Positions 34,321-42,743 of a stretch of DNA of 64,000 nucleotides are shown piece after piece (the first letter of the stretch is position 1; every line of letters begins with the position of its first letter). The notes under the pieces are model-generated. The model was not told where the DNA came from, made no database searches, and was given only the letters and a program-made list of their open reading frames with translations. Source of the stretch: Sphaerochaeta associata (GTDB lineage Bacteria > Spirochaetota > Spirochaetia > Sphaerochaetales > Sphaerochaetaceae); NCBI RefSeq assembly GCF_022869165.1, contig NZ_CP094929.1:3472001-3536000 (forward strand). The letters are read 5' to 3'. A program made the position numbers and the translations under genes.

Positions 34321-36024
34321 ATGCAAGAATCTCAAAATGCGCTTTACAATGAAGATTCGGGTTTTAAAAGATACTTCAAGCAATTGAAGTTTTCATTACG
34401 CGATCCAGTTCTACTTGTCTCTGTCATTTCTGTAACCATCATCGTTGCAATGTTTATTGTAATCCCCCTCTTCTCGATACTCCGTGAAAGTGTAGAAGCA
34501 ACTGGGACTTTTTCATTAAAGTCCTATTCTGCAATTTTTCGAAGCAGTTATGATCTAGAGATTATCTGGAATACTATAAAGCTCGGGTTGGTTGTAGCGA
34601 CTTTAGGGACTGCTGTTGCATTTTTATTTGCATATGCAACTACCTATCTGAAAATTCCAAATAAACGTTTCTTTAAAGTATTGTCCATTCTTCCTATGAT
34701 ATCTCCACCCTTTGTCATTTCGCTTGCAGCAATTTTATTGTTTGGCAGAAGCGGGTTGGTTTCTTATAAATTATTTGGTGTGAGAAATGACATTTATGGA
34801 TTCTGGGGATTAGCACTCACCCAGGTACTTTCATTCTTCCCTATTGGATATTTGATGCTTACAAACCTTTTACAAAACATCGATCCATCAGTAGAAGAAG
34901 CCGCTCAAGCACTTGGATCCAATCAAGCCCGTGTTTTTATGACAGTTACTATTCCGCTTATGCTACCTGGATTAGCCAATGCAGCACTTTTAATTTTTAT
35001 CCAATCTCTTGCTGATTTTGGTAACGCAATTGTTATTGGTGGAAATTTCACCACCATGGCAGTCCAAATATACCAACAAGGAATCGGAAGTTATGACATG
35101 CAGGGAGCTACTGCTTTGGCTGTTGTTCTTCTCATGATTAGCGTACTTGCATTCTATTTACAAAACAGTGTAATCGGAAAGAAATCCTACATCACCGTTA
35201 CAGGAAAAGCATCAAAACAAAGAATCATGAATGCTAATAAAAAAGTCACAATACCTGTATATATCATTTGCATGGCGATTTCAGTAACTGTTGTAAGCAT
35301 GTATCTCCTAGTTCCTTATGGTGCGTTTGTTAGGTTATGGGGTGTAGATTTCAGTTTCACTACACGATGGATTAAATATGTATTAACCATCGGAATGCGC
35401 TATATCAAGGACACAACAATTCTGGCTGCACTTGCTACTCCAATTTCTGCCATCATGGGCATAGTTGCTGCATACCTGATTGTTAGAAAAGATTTTCCAG
35501 GCAAGAAAGCATTGGAGTGGTCAATTCTCATGGCTATTGCCTTACCTGGAACTGTTTTGGGCCTTGGGTATGTACTTACTTATAATACACCTCCTTTAAT
35601 ACTGACAGGATCAGGATTCATCTTAGTTGTAGCTTTGGTTATCCGAAGCATGCCAATTGGAACACGATCAGCAATTGCCGCGTTAAAACAGATTGATCCT
35701 TCCATTGAGGAAGCTGCAAGTATATGCGGGGCAGGAAGCCAGAAAGTGTTCATATCCGTCACAATCCCACTTATTCGTCCTGTTTTCTTTAGCGGTCTCG
35801 TCTACTCTTTTATAAGAGGGATGACTTTGGTCAGTACAATCATTTTCTTAGTATCTGCTCGCTGGCAGATGCTTACAGTGGCTATTATGAATCAGGTTGA
35901 TCAAGGTTTGTATGGCGCAGCGAATGCATATTGTCTGGTCTTAATAGTTATCGTCGGTGGTGTAATGCTACTCATGAACTTATTTATTAAGACACTTGGA
36001 ATAAATCTAAATGAGGGGTATTAA
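34321..36024 (+). CDS. Fused two-domain ABC permease (AfuB/FbpB type)
   Basis: This 567-residue inner-membrane protein contains both permease halves in one chain, about twelve membrane segments. Each half has an EAA loop: SVEEAAQALGSNQARVFMTV near 195 and SIEEAASICGAGSQKVFISV near 465. This fused layout is characteristic of Fbp/Afu-type importers. AGGA lies six bases before the ATG at 34321. The ATPase gene follows one base later. Confidence 0.9.
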   Translation: MQESQNALYNEDSGFKRYFKQLKFSLRDPVLLVSVISVTIIVAMFIVIPLFSILRESVEATGTFSLKSYSAIFRSSYDLEIIWNTIKLGLVVATLGTAVAFLFAYATTYLKIPNKRFFKVLSILPMISPPFVISLAAILLFGRSGLVSYKLFGVRNDIYGFWGLALTQVLSFFPIGYLMLTNLLQNIDPSVEEAAQALGSNQARVFMTVTIPLMLPGLANAALLIFIQSLADFGNAIVIGGNFTTMAVQIYQQGIGSYDMQGATALAVVLLMISVLAFYLQNSVIGKKSYITVTGKASKQRIMNANKKVTIPVYIICMAISVTVVSMYLLVPYGAFVRLWGVDFSFTTRWIKYVLTIGMRYIKDTTILAALATPISAIMGIVAAYLIVRKDFPGKKALEWSILMAIALPGTVLGLGYVLTYNTPPLILTGSGFILVVALVIRSMPIGTRSAIAALKQIDPSIEEAASICGAGSQKVFISVTIPLIRPVFFSGLVYSFIRGMTLVSTIIFLVSARWQMLTVAIMNQVDQGLYGAANAYCLVLIVIVGGVMLLMNLFIKTLGINLNEGY

Positions 36025-36025
36025 T

Positions 36026-37111
36026 ATGATAGAGAATTCTGCAAAAGCAGTTGAATTGGTAAATTTATCCAAGACCTTTATAACAAGTACACGAGGTAAG
36101 GTCCATGCAGTTCAAAATGTCAACCTGACTATTAATCCTGGGGAGTTTGTCACTTTGCTTGGACCCTCCGGTTGTGGGAAAACAACACTACTGAGAATGA
36201 TAGCTGGTTTTGAGATGCCCTCTGATGGTCATATAATGATTAACGGGGAAGATGTAATCTCAAAAACACCCGATAAGCGAGATCTTGGCATGGTCTTTCA
36301 GAATTATGCTCTATTTCCTCATTTGAATGTTTTTAATAACATCGCTTACGGCTTAAAAATCCAGAAACTTTCTAAAGAGGAAATGGAGAAACGTGTTTTA
36401 GAGGGATTGAAAACTGTACAGATGGATAATTTTGCTGAACGAGTACCAGCTCAGATGAGTGGAGGTCAACAACAGCGTGTTGCTCTTGTTAGAGCATTGG
36501 TTCTCCATCCAGGTGTCTTATTGTTTGATGAACCACTATCGAATCTAGATGCAAAACTCAGATTACATATGCGGGATGAAATACGAAGAATCCAGAAAGA
36601 AATTGGTATTACTTCGATTTACGTAACTCATGACCAAAGTGAAGCCATGGCAATGAGTGACAAAATTGTTATTCTCAAGGATGGCATTATCCAACAGGTG
36701 GGCAATCCTCAAGAGATTTACCAACATCCTGCTAATGAGTTTGTTGCGAACTTTATCGGGAAAGCAAACATTCTCGAAGGGAAAATCATTTCTAAAGAGA
36801 AAAACGATGTAGTTATTGATATAGACAAGGTTAAGTACGAAGTACATACCAACACTCGTTGGAATGTAAATGATTCAGTAAAAATTGTTGTCCGGCCTGA
36901 AGCCATCGAAGTTGGTAAGGAAGATATGACCGGGACGGTTGTCAAGACTATTTACATGGGGGTAAGCCAGGACTATTGGATTAACTTCCAAGGAAAGGAG
37001 CTGGAAGTTTCAGACTATAATCCTTCATCAAAGCAAATCTATCCTGAAAATGGACCAATTTTCTTTGGCTTCAAGGAGAAGTCTCTGCATATCCTTGAAC
37101 CAGAAACTTAA
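36026..37111 (+). CDS. ABC transporter ATPase (AfuC/FbpC/PotA type)
   Basis: This 361-residue ATPase has Walker A LGPSGCGKTTLLRM near residue 42, the signature MSGGQQQRVALVRAL near 142, Walker B VLLFDEPLSNLDAKL near 162 and the switch histidine in YVTHDQSEAMAM. The C-terminal 130 residues form a TOBE-type regulatory domain. It energises the adjacent fused permease. GAGGGG precedes the ATG. Confidence 0.93.
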   Translation: MIENSAKAVELVNLSKTFITSTRGKVHAVQNVNLTINPGEFVTLLGPSGCGKTTLLRMIAGFEMPSDGHIMINGEDVISKTPDKRDLGMVFQNYALFPHLNVFNNIAYGLKIQKLSKEEMEKRVLEGLKTVQMDNFAERVPAQMSGGQQQRVALVRALVLHPGVLLFDEPLSNLDAKLRLHMRDEIRRIQKEIGITSIYVTHDQSEAMAMSDKIVILKDGIIQQVGNPQEIYQHPANEFVANFIGKANILEGKIISKEKNDVVIDIDKVKYEVHTNTRWNVNDSVKIVVRPEAIEVGKEDMTGTVVKTIYMGVSQDYWINFQGKELEVSDYNPSSKQIYPENGPIFFGFKEKSLHILEPET

Positions 37112-37215
37112 GGAAGTTTAACCTTCTAAATTTTATTCTTCCAAGTGGGAATCAAAACCGATCCAAGAAGAGTCGATCCTTTTATTTCAGATTAGAATAC
37201 CATCTACTACTAACA

Positions 37216-37251
37216 TTAAGGCCAACGAGGATTCAATCCCGTCGGCCTTAA
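37216..37251. terminator. Inverted repeat between convergent importer and aldolase genes
   Basis: TTAAGGCC and GGCCTTAA enclose a second, inner stem (ACG-GGAT with ATCC-CGT). It lies midway between the two convergent operons. No T run follows on either strand, so termination is likely but not certain. Confidence 0.6.
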
Positions 37252-37270
37252 GCTAATTAAAAGAAAGCAA

Positions 37271-38134
37271 CTAGCGATACAGATGAGCTCTATTGGCATC
37301 TTTAAAAAGATCAATCTTTTGATAGATAACCTGCTTCATTGACTCGATACACGGTGGATAGATTGCGTTAGGTTCTCTTAAGGAAAGATCTTGCAATACC
37401 TCTCTGCATTTATTGTAAAAAGCTTTTTTTATATCACTGGAGATATTTATCTTTGAGACTCCAAGCTCAACTGCTTCAGCAATTTCATTATCGGGATTAT
37501 CTGATCCTCCATGTAATACGAGAGGAATGGATGTTCTGCTTGTAATCTCTTTGAGCAAATCGAGCCTTAACTTTGGCCTTTTATCTTTTGGATATATCCC
37601 GTGAGCAGTTCCTATTGCAATAGCCAATGTATCAACTTTCGTTGCAGTAACAAAGGTTTCCACATCATTAGGATTTGTAAAGATAATGTCTTCGGTTCCA
37701 GCCTCACCACCGTTACCTGTTGCTCCAATTGTCCCAAGTTCCGCTTCAACAGAAACCCCGGCAGCGTGTGCAAGCTCTACGATTTTTTGAGTAATCTCTA
37801 TGTTTTGCTCAAATGAATAAGTTGATGAATCTATCATGACTGAGGTAAATCCACACGCAATAGCCCTCACTACTTGTTGAAAGGATGAGCCATGATCAAG
37901 ATGAATGCAAACCGGAATCGAAGCCTTATGGGCTTCTTCTCTCACGGCAGCAACAAAACTTTCATTTGTGAACGAGAGTTCATCCGGGTGGATGGCAATG
38001 ATTACCGGGGCTAGTTTTTCTTCACAGGCTTCCATGACTCCCTTGAGAATCATGCTGCTACTAGTGTTGAATGCTGGTACGGCAAACTTGTTCCTTTGTG
38101 CAACTTCTAGAATTTCTTTCATGGTTACAAGCAT
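37271..38134 (-). CDS. Class II ketose-bisphosphate aldolase, module B
   Basis: This 287-residue zinc aldolase is a paralogue of the module A enzyme. Motifs: CIHLDHGSS near 78, SVEAELGTIGATGN near 130, IGTAHGIYPKDKRPK near 175 and LVLHGGSDNPDNEIA near 207. It should split the bisphosphate produced by the PfkB kinase at 30868 into trioses, but stereospecificity cannot be read. It follows the DeoR gene by 17 bases in the same operon. Confidence 0.88.
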   Translation of the reverse strand: MLVTMKEILEVAQRNKFAVPAFNTSSSMILKGVMEACEEKLAPVIIAIHPDELSFTNESFVAAVREEAHKASIPVCIHLDHGSSFQQVVRAIACGFTSVMIDSSTYSFEQNIEITQKIVELAHAAGVSVEAELGTIGATGNGGEAGTEDIIFTNPNDVETFVTATKVDTLAIAIGTAHGIYPKDKRPKLRLDLLKEITSRTSIPLVLHGGSDNPDNEIAEAVELGVSKINISSDIKKAFYNKCREVLQDLSLREPNAIYPPCIESMKQVIYQKIDLFKDANRAHLYR

Positions 38135-38151
38135 ACTACTATTCTCCTACT

Positions 38152-38931
38152 TTATACGGTGACGACATCCGCACCGTATTGTTTTAATAATTTTAGATTA
38201 TCTTCACTGATATTGGTATCTGTGATTAAAAGCCCGGTGTTCTTGAGCGATTCGACAAAAGTGAATGCAGTAGTCCCAATCTTTGAGGAGTCAGCTGCAT
38301 ATATTGTACGTTTTGCATTATTGCCCATAATTCTCTTTACTGCTGCTTCCTGCGGATTGGCTGCAAAGTATCCATCAGGAATAAGAATCCCACTTATTCC
38401 TAGAATCGCTTTATCTGTTCTATATTGCTTAAGAAATTCTTCACAGCTAGTACCAATAATTGAATCAGTATTCTTCTCAAGCTCACCGCCGGTAATAAGC
38501 ACCTTGTTCTCATTGACACCAGCAAGGGTCTGAGCTACAGATGGCGAATTTGAGACAACCATTAATCTTTTATGAGATAGAAGCGCTCTGGCAATAAGCA
38601 AGGAAGTACTCCCTGAATCGAGAAAAATACTTTCTCCATCAGATATCAACGAAGCCACATAATTTGCAATCCTTTCTTTCTCTGCTGTTTCATTCTCTAA
38701 CCGTGCCCTAATATTCGTCGTTTGCCAGATAGAACGGTCAAGACAGCTGATTGCCCCACCATGAGTACGAACAAGTTTTCCAGAATCTTCAAGAAGAATT
38801 AAATCTCTTCTAATAGTAACTTCGGTCACATTAAACTCTTGAGCCAGTTCATACACATCAGCCCTTCGTTTTTGATTGATGTATTGTATTATTCCCAGCC
38901 TTCGTTCTTCAACAAATTCCTTTTTCATCAT
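38152..38931 (-). CDS. DeoR/GlpR-family repressor
   Basis: This 259-residue regulator has an N-terminal winged helix (RLGIIQYINQKRRADVYELAQEFNVTEVTIRRDL, about 10-45) and a phosphosugar-sensing domain (IFLDSGSTSLLIARAL near 103, ILITGGELE near 148). Typical effectors are phosphorylated sugars, consistent with neighbours. It is flanked by the ADP-kinase-like gene (4 bases) and the aldolase (17 bases). Palindromes at 32664 and 40131 are candidate targets. Confidence 0.9.
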   Translation of the reverse strand: MMKKEFVEERRLGIIQYINQKRRADVYELAQEFNVTEVTIRRDLILLEDSGKLVRTHGGAISCLDRSIWQTTNIRARLENETAEKERIANYVASLISDGESIFLDSGSTSLLIARALLSHKRLMVVSNSPSVAQTLAGVNENKVLITGGELEKNTDSIIGTSCEEFLKQYRTDKAILGISGILIPDGYFAANPQEAAVKRIMGNNAKRTIYAADSSKIGTTAFTFVESLKNTGLLITDTNISEDNLKLLKQYGADVVTV

Positions 38932-38935
38932 ATTC

Positions 38936-40093
38936 CTATACTCCTACTGAGAGCAAACCCGCAATAAAGGCATCTCCCAATCCAATAGTGGTAAGGCAAT
39001 TTTCTCGTATTGCATAACTTGGAACACAACATAGATTATCATTTTTTTCACAAAACTTTTGCATTATTAATCCTTCCGGGCAATAAGGCAGATTCATAGG
39101 GATTTTTGCCTGATTGAGAAGGTGGCATGTCGCAAAATCAACCCCTGTCTGAAGTGCTTTCTTAATTCTCAATGCATTTTCCCCACAGGCAATCACATAC
39201 GATTGTGTATGAATAATTACTATTGGTACTCCAAGCATCTGTCTGACAGACATAATTGACTGGATTTTTTGTTCAGCCGTTAATAAAGGCCCATGTACAA
39301 GTTCCATCAATTCTTCTTCGTTCATACTATAGATGGAAAGGCAAGGGCAAAGGTAATCAATAACAAACTCTCGATAAGCAGGCTTATGAAAACATCCATC
39401 TTCATAGATGATAGTTAAATTCTTATTCAATAATGATATTTGATTCAATATCTCCAAAAGACGAGTTTCAAGGATTCTTACATCATGAATAGCATTGAAT
39501 CCGCTGAGTAAAAGAACTTCATAATCTTGTGCACGAAAAAAGAAATCATAATTAATTCGCATGTTTCGAACTACAGGATTATTATTAATAATTATCCTAT
39601 TTGACTGCAATGCTATAATAATTTGCTGATCAACCTGTACTTGTAAACCTTGGTTGAACTGAATAATGTAATGATGCCTTAACTCCTCATTTTTATAACT
39701 GGTAACCACTTCTACAAAAGAATCAATAAATTCTTTATCTTCATCTGTGTAAGACACACAATGAAGCAAAACCTTATGTCCATTCTTCACGAGTAAGTTA
39801 GCAGCCCTTGCTGCTGTTCCTCCAATCGATTCAATATAAGGAAAATTTTCAGATAATTGTTCAAGAACTTGGGGATTCCAAATATAATACTCTCCGCCTT
39901 TTTGATGTATAATGCAATCTAAAAGTGTGCAGAGAACCTCTTTTTCTGTCTGCAATTTGGCATAGAACCTGATATCATCACCATGAATATGAAGACGATC
40001 AATACTTTCTTGCAATAATGAAGAGTTCATAGTAATTAAACGATCAATATTATTACCGAAACCTAGTGCAATCCTATGTTTATTCTGCATCAA
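38936..40093 (-). CDS. ADP-dependent phosphofructokinase/glucokinase-like protein
   Basis: This 385-residue ribokinase-fold protein resembles the ADP-dependent PFK/GK family known best from archaea. It opens with RIALGFGNNIDRLITM (family form GFNxNVD), has SIGGTAARAANLLVKNG near residue 90 and ends with the catalytic TIGLGDAFIAGLL at about 372-384. The spacing of the GG motif from the N-terminus is longer than in PfkB kinases. Substrate and phosphate donor are not provable from sequence. It is the first gene of an operon with the DeoR regulator and aldolase. Confidence 0.6.
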   Translation of the reverse strand: MMQNKHRIALGFGNNIDRLITMNSSLLQESIDRLHIHGDDIRFYAKLQTEKEVLCTLLDCIIHQKGGEYYIWNPQVLEQLSENFPYIESIGGTAARAANLLVKNGHKVLLHCVSYTDEDKEFIDSFVEVVTSYKNEELRHHYIIQFNQGLQVQVDQQIIIALQSNRIIINNNPVVRNMRINYDFFFRAQDYEVLLLSGFNAIHDVRILETRLLEILNQISLLNKNLTIIYEDGCFHKPAYREFVIDYLCPCLSIYSMNEEELMELVHGPLLTAEQKIQSIMSVRQMLGVPIVIIHTQSYVIACGENALRIKKALQTGVDFATCHLLNQAKIPMNLPYCPEGLIMQKFCEKNDNLCCVPSYAIRENCLTTIGLGDAFIAGLLSVGV

Positions 40094-40130
40094 ACCCTCA
40101 TATATAGCATACTTTAGAACAGATTACCCC

Positions 40131-40157
40131 GTCAATGATAAAAACAGTATTAATTAT
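40131..40157 (-). promoter_or_regulatory. Operator candidate before the DeoR operon
   Basis: GTCAATGAT and TTAATTAT bracket an A-rich spacer 38 bases upstream of the ADP-kinase-like gene. The same half-site words occur at 32664 before the importer, although the distance between them differs by four bases. Confidence 0.35.
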
Positions 40158-40256
40158 GCAATATGAATGATTATTTATGAAAGAAAAAGTCAGTTTTCAA
40201 ATTATCTAGATTCATTAATAAATCTGTAAGTATCTCAAATTCCCGACCTAATTATA

Positions 40257-41507
40257 TCAGGTCTCCTCGTCTTCCTGTTCGTCATCATTTTCAGGCTCTA
40301 TTGGCTTCTCAAGATTCACTATCTTTCCCTTCCAATGGTACTCTATCTTTAAGAGGCTGAAGATCAGCCTCTGGGCCTTGGTGGGTACCGTCCACAGGTC
40401 CTTGTAGGTGCCGGTGAAGTGGATTCTGGAATAGGTCGACACCTTGTTCAACATGTCCTTGAAATCCCAGTACTTCCTGTCCCTGGGCTTGATGGCCGAG
40501 ACCTTGCCTCTCAGGTCGTTGAGCAGGATGAGGGTGATGAAGTTGACGAAAAGCCTGCCCTTCATGGTCTTCTCTGTGTGCACGTTGAGCCTGTTGCAGT
40601 CCAAGAGGTTCTTGTGAATGTCAAGGAGTTTTTTCTCTGATGGTAAAAACATCTTACCGCTCACAGGTTCTTCATGTCGTCGAAGTGGAACTCGATGTCG
40701 CACCTGCGGTTGTAGTGCCCCAGAGCCTTCGATGCATCCTTCTCCGCATTGGTGAGGATGATCCAGAACCCGCTGTAGCCGTCGATGTAGGCATTGACGG
40801 CCTGCTCGTTGAGGCTGACCTTCCTTCCCCTCTTGGGTGTATCCTTGACGGTGAAGTAGGTGTCGTACAGGTTCCTGTGTTTCTCGAAGGCAGCCCCGCT
40901 TGCAAGCTCCTCCTCGCACTTCCGCAGCTTGAGCATCAGCGATGCGATGTCCTGCTCCTTCCTGACGGGGTCGAAGTAGACATGCCTCCAGGTCCTGCCG
41001 TAGGACTCGGTCTTGTAGTCGGTGACGCCATAGATGTAGGACTTGTCGTCCTCGGGATTGCGGATGATGTTGGCGGGTCTTCGGATTGAGGGCCTGACCT
41101 TGTCGATCAATTCCTTCTGCCACTTGAGGCTGGAGGGGACGGGGATGGTGAACTTCTGTCCCTTATCCGCTATGTTCCTGAGGTTCGCCTCGCTGTAGAA
41201 GCCCCGGTCGCCGACCAGGTTGATGTCCTTCACATCGAGCTTTTCCAGGCTGCGCAGCACATGGTCGAGGACGAGTGAATCGGACATGCTCCCGGGCAAT
41301 TCCGAGTACCAGAGAGGGACGTTCGACGAGTGGGCGCTGAGCAGGCCGAGGTTTATCTGCCTCAGGTTCTCGTGGTCCCGGTTGTACCCCCGCTCCACAT
41401 AGGTGTTGTTTTTTCCATAGGACGAAATCGAGGTTATATCGAAAAGCAGTGCCTTTTTCTTCGCCTGCTTGGCAATCCAAAGCTGTGTTTTGTCAAGCAA
41501 AAATCCT
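40257..41507 (-). pseudogene. IS1634/IS4-like transposase, truncated and frameshifted
   Basis: The minus-strand sequence encodes ALLFDITSISSYGKNN (first Asp region), INLVGDRGFYSEAN (second Asp) and IEFHFDDMKN, the catalytic Glu region. The frame is then lost near base 40,665 and resumes in another frame as LLDCNRLNVHTEKTMKGRLFVNF to the C-terminus at 40257. The N-terminus is cut by the end of the IS21 element at 41508. It is therefore dead in two ways. Confidence 0.8.
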
Positions 41508-41596
41508 TGGTCTAATCACCAGGGAATCCCGTGTCTAATCACGGGAAATTCCCGGGTTTTATCATCTGCACAGGAATCTATGCAGATATCCAGAAA

Positions 41597-41971
41597 CTAT
41601 GGCTTGTAATCAGGGACATCCTCATATTCATCCTCAATCACAAAGATCACGTTTGGATCCGTTTCCCCATGCAGCTGATGTGCAATTTTACCTTTCAGGT
41701 AGGCAAGCTTGTTGCCCAGGTAAGCCATCTCGTTCTCGATCTTGTCCAAGCCGTACAACAGTCGAAGCCTTCCTTCAGGGCTTTGGTACTGCATTACTAT
41801 CTTTCTGGCCTGCTCATGCAGGTCCTGTTCCGAGTATTCATGCGGGCTGGGTTCTATCCCCAACCGGTCCAATATGATCTGCTCGAGCTCCTCGGTGAAT
41901 TTTGTACCGTCGTATCGGTAACACGAACGCAATTCACGCAAGTATTGTTTGTCAACGACCATGTTCGTCAC
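41597..41971 (-). CDS. Passenger gene of the IS21 element, unknown function
   Basis: This 124-residue acidic protein is mainly helical by composition (RELRSCYRYDGTKFTEELEQIIL; later YGLDKIENEMAYLGNKLAYL, coiled-coil-like). I do not recognise a family. Its start overlaps istB by 20 bases, so it is translated with the transposition genes, and it lies inside the terminal repeats. It could be an accessory or regulatory factor for this IS21 branch. Confidence 0.6.
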   Translation of the reverse strand: MTNMVVDKQYLRELRSCYRYDGTKFTEELEQIILDRLGIEPSPHEYSEQDLHEQARKIVMQYQSPEGRLRLLYGLDKIENEMAYLGNKLAYLKGKIAHQLHGETDPNVIFVIEDEYEDVPDYKP

Positions 41972-42743
41972 CCCCTTTCGACCGCTCGGATGCGGTCTTC
42001 CGCATCAATGCATGCTCCATCCGGTAGCTCTGCCCCTCGAACACAAGCAGGTGCCCATGGTGGATGAGCCTGTCGATCATTGCTGCAGCCATCTGCTGGT
42101 CGGTGAAGATGCCACCCCACTTGGAAAACTCGAGGTTCGTCGTAAGAATGAGGCTTTTGCTCTCGTAGCTGTCGCTGATGATGCGGAACAGGAGCTGGGA
42201 CCCCTCCTTGTCCACCGGTACGTACCCCCACTCATCAAGAATGAGCAGATCCAGTCTGCGTATGTCCGACACCAAGCGTTCCAAGACTCCGTTCTTCCGT
42301 GCCTCGGCCAGTTTCAGCACCAGCTCGGTCACCGTATAGAACCGGGCTGCAAGGCCCATCTCGCAGGCCTTCATCCCCAGTGCTATGGCCATATGCGTTT
42401 TCCCGGTTCCCACCGGTCCATAGCAGACCAGGTTGGTCTTCCTGCCAATGAATTCGCAGCCTTCCAGTTCCACCCTGGTAATGGAAGGCGGCAGGCGCAC
42501 ATGAGAATAGTCGTAGCCTTCCATGCTCTTGGGCATGGGAAACCGGGCCCGGTTGAGCAGCCTGGAGCGTTTTGAGCGTTCCCGGCTCTCCACCTCCATT
42601 GACAGCACGTCATGCAGGAACTCTTCCTGCCTCGGCGTTGCCTGCTGGCACAACGCTACCAGTTGTTGGGAAAGGAACAGTTTCCGGCACATGTCCGATA
42701 TCTCTTCCCTACGTTGGATGCGGATGGTTGAAGTCATCATCAT
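41952..42743 (-). CDS. istB: IS21 transposition ATPase IstB
   Basis: This DnaA/DnaC-like AAA+ helper has 263 residues. Walker A is CYGPVGTGKTHMAIAL near residue 107, Walker B is LDLLILDEWGYVP near 166, and sensor I is LILTTNLEFSKW near 198. It works with IstA in target selection. It overlaps istA by four bases. Confidence 0.93.
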   Translation of the reverse strand: MMMTSTIRIQRREEISDMCRKLFLSQQLVALCQQATPRQEEFLHDVLSMEVESRERSKRSRLLNRARFPMPKSMEGYDYSHVRLPPSITRVELEGCEFIGRKTNLVCYGPVGTGKTHMAIALGMKACEMGLAARFYTVTELVLKLAEARKNGVLERLVSDIRRLDLLILDEWGYVPVDKEGSQLLFRIISDSYESKSLILTTNLEFSKWGGIFTDQQMAAAMIDRLIHHGHLLVFEGQSYRMEHALMRKTASERSKGGDEHGR

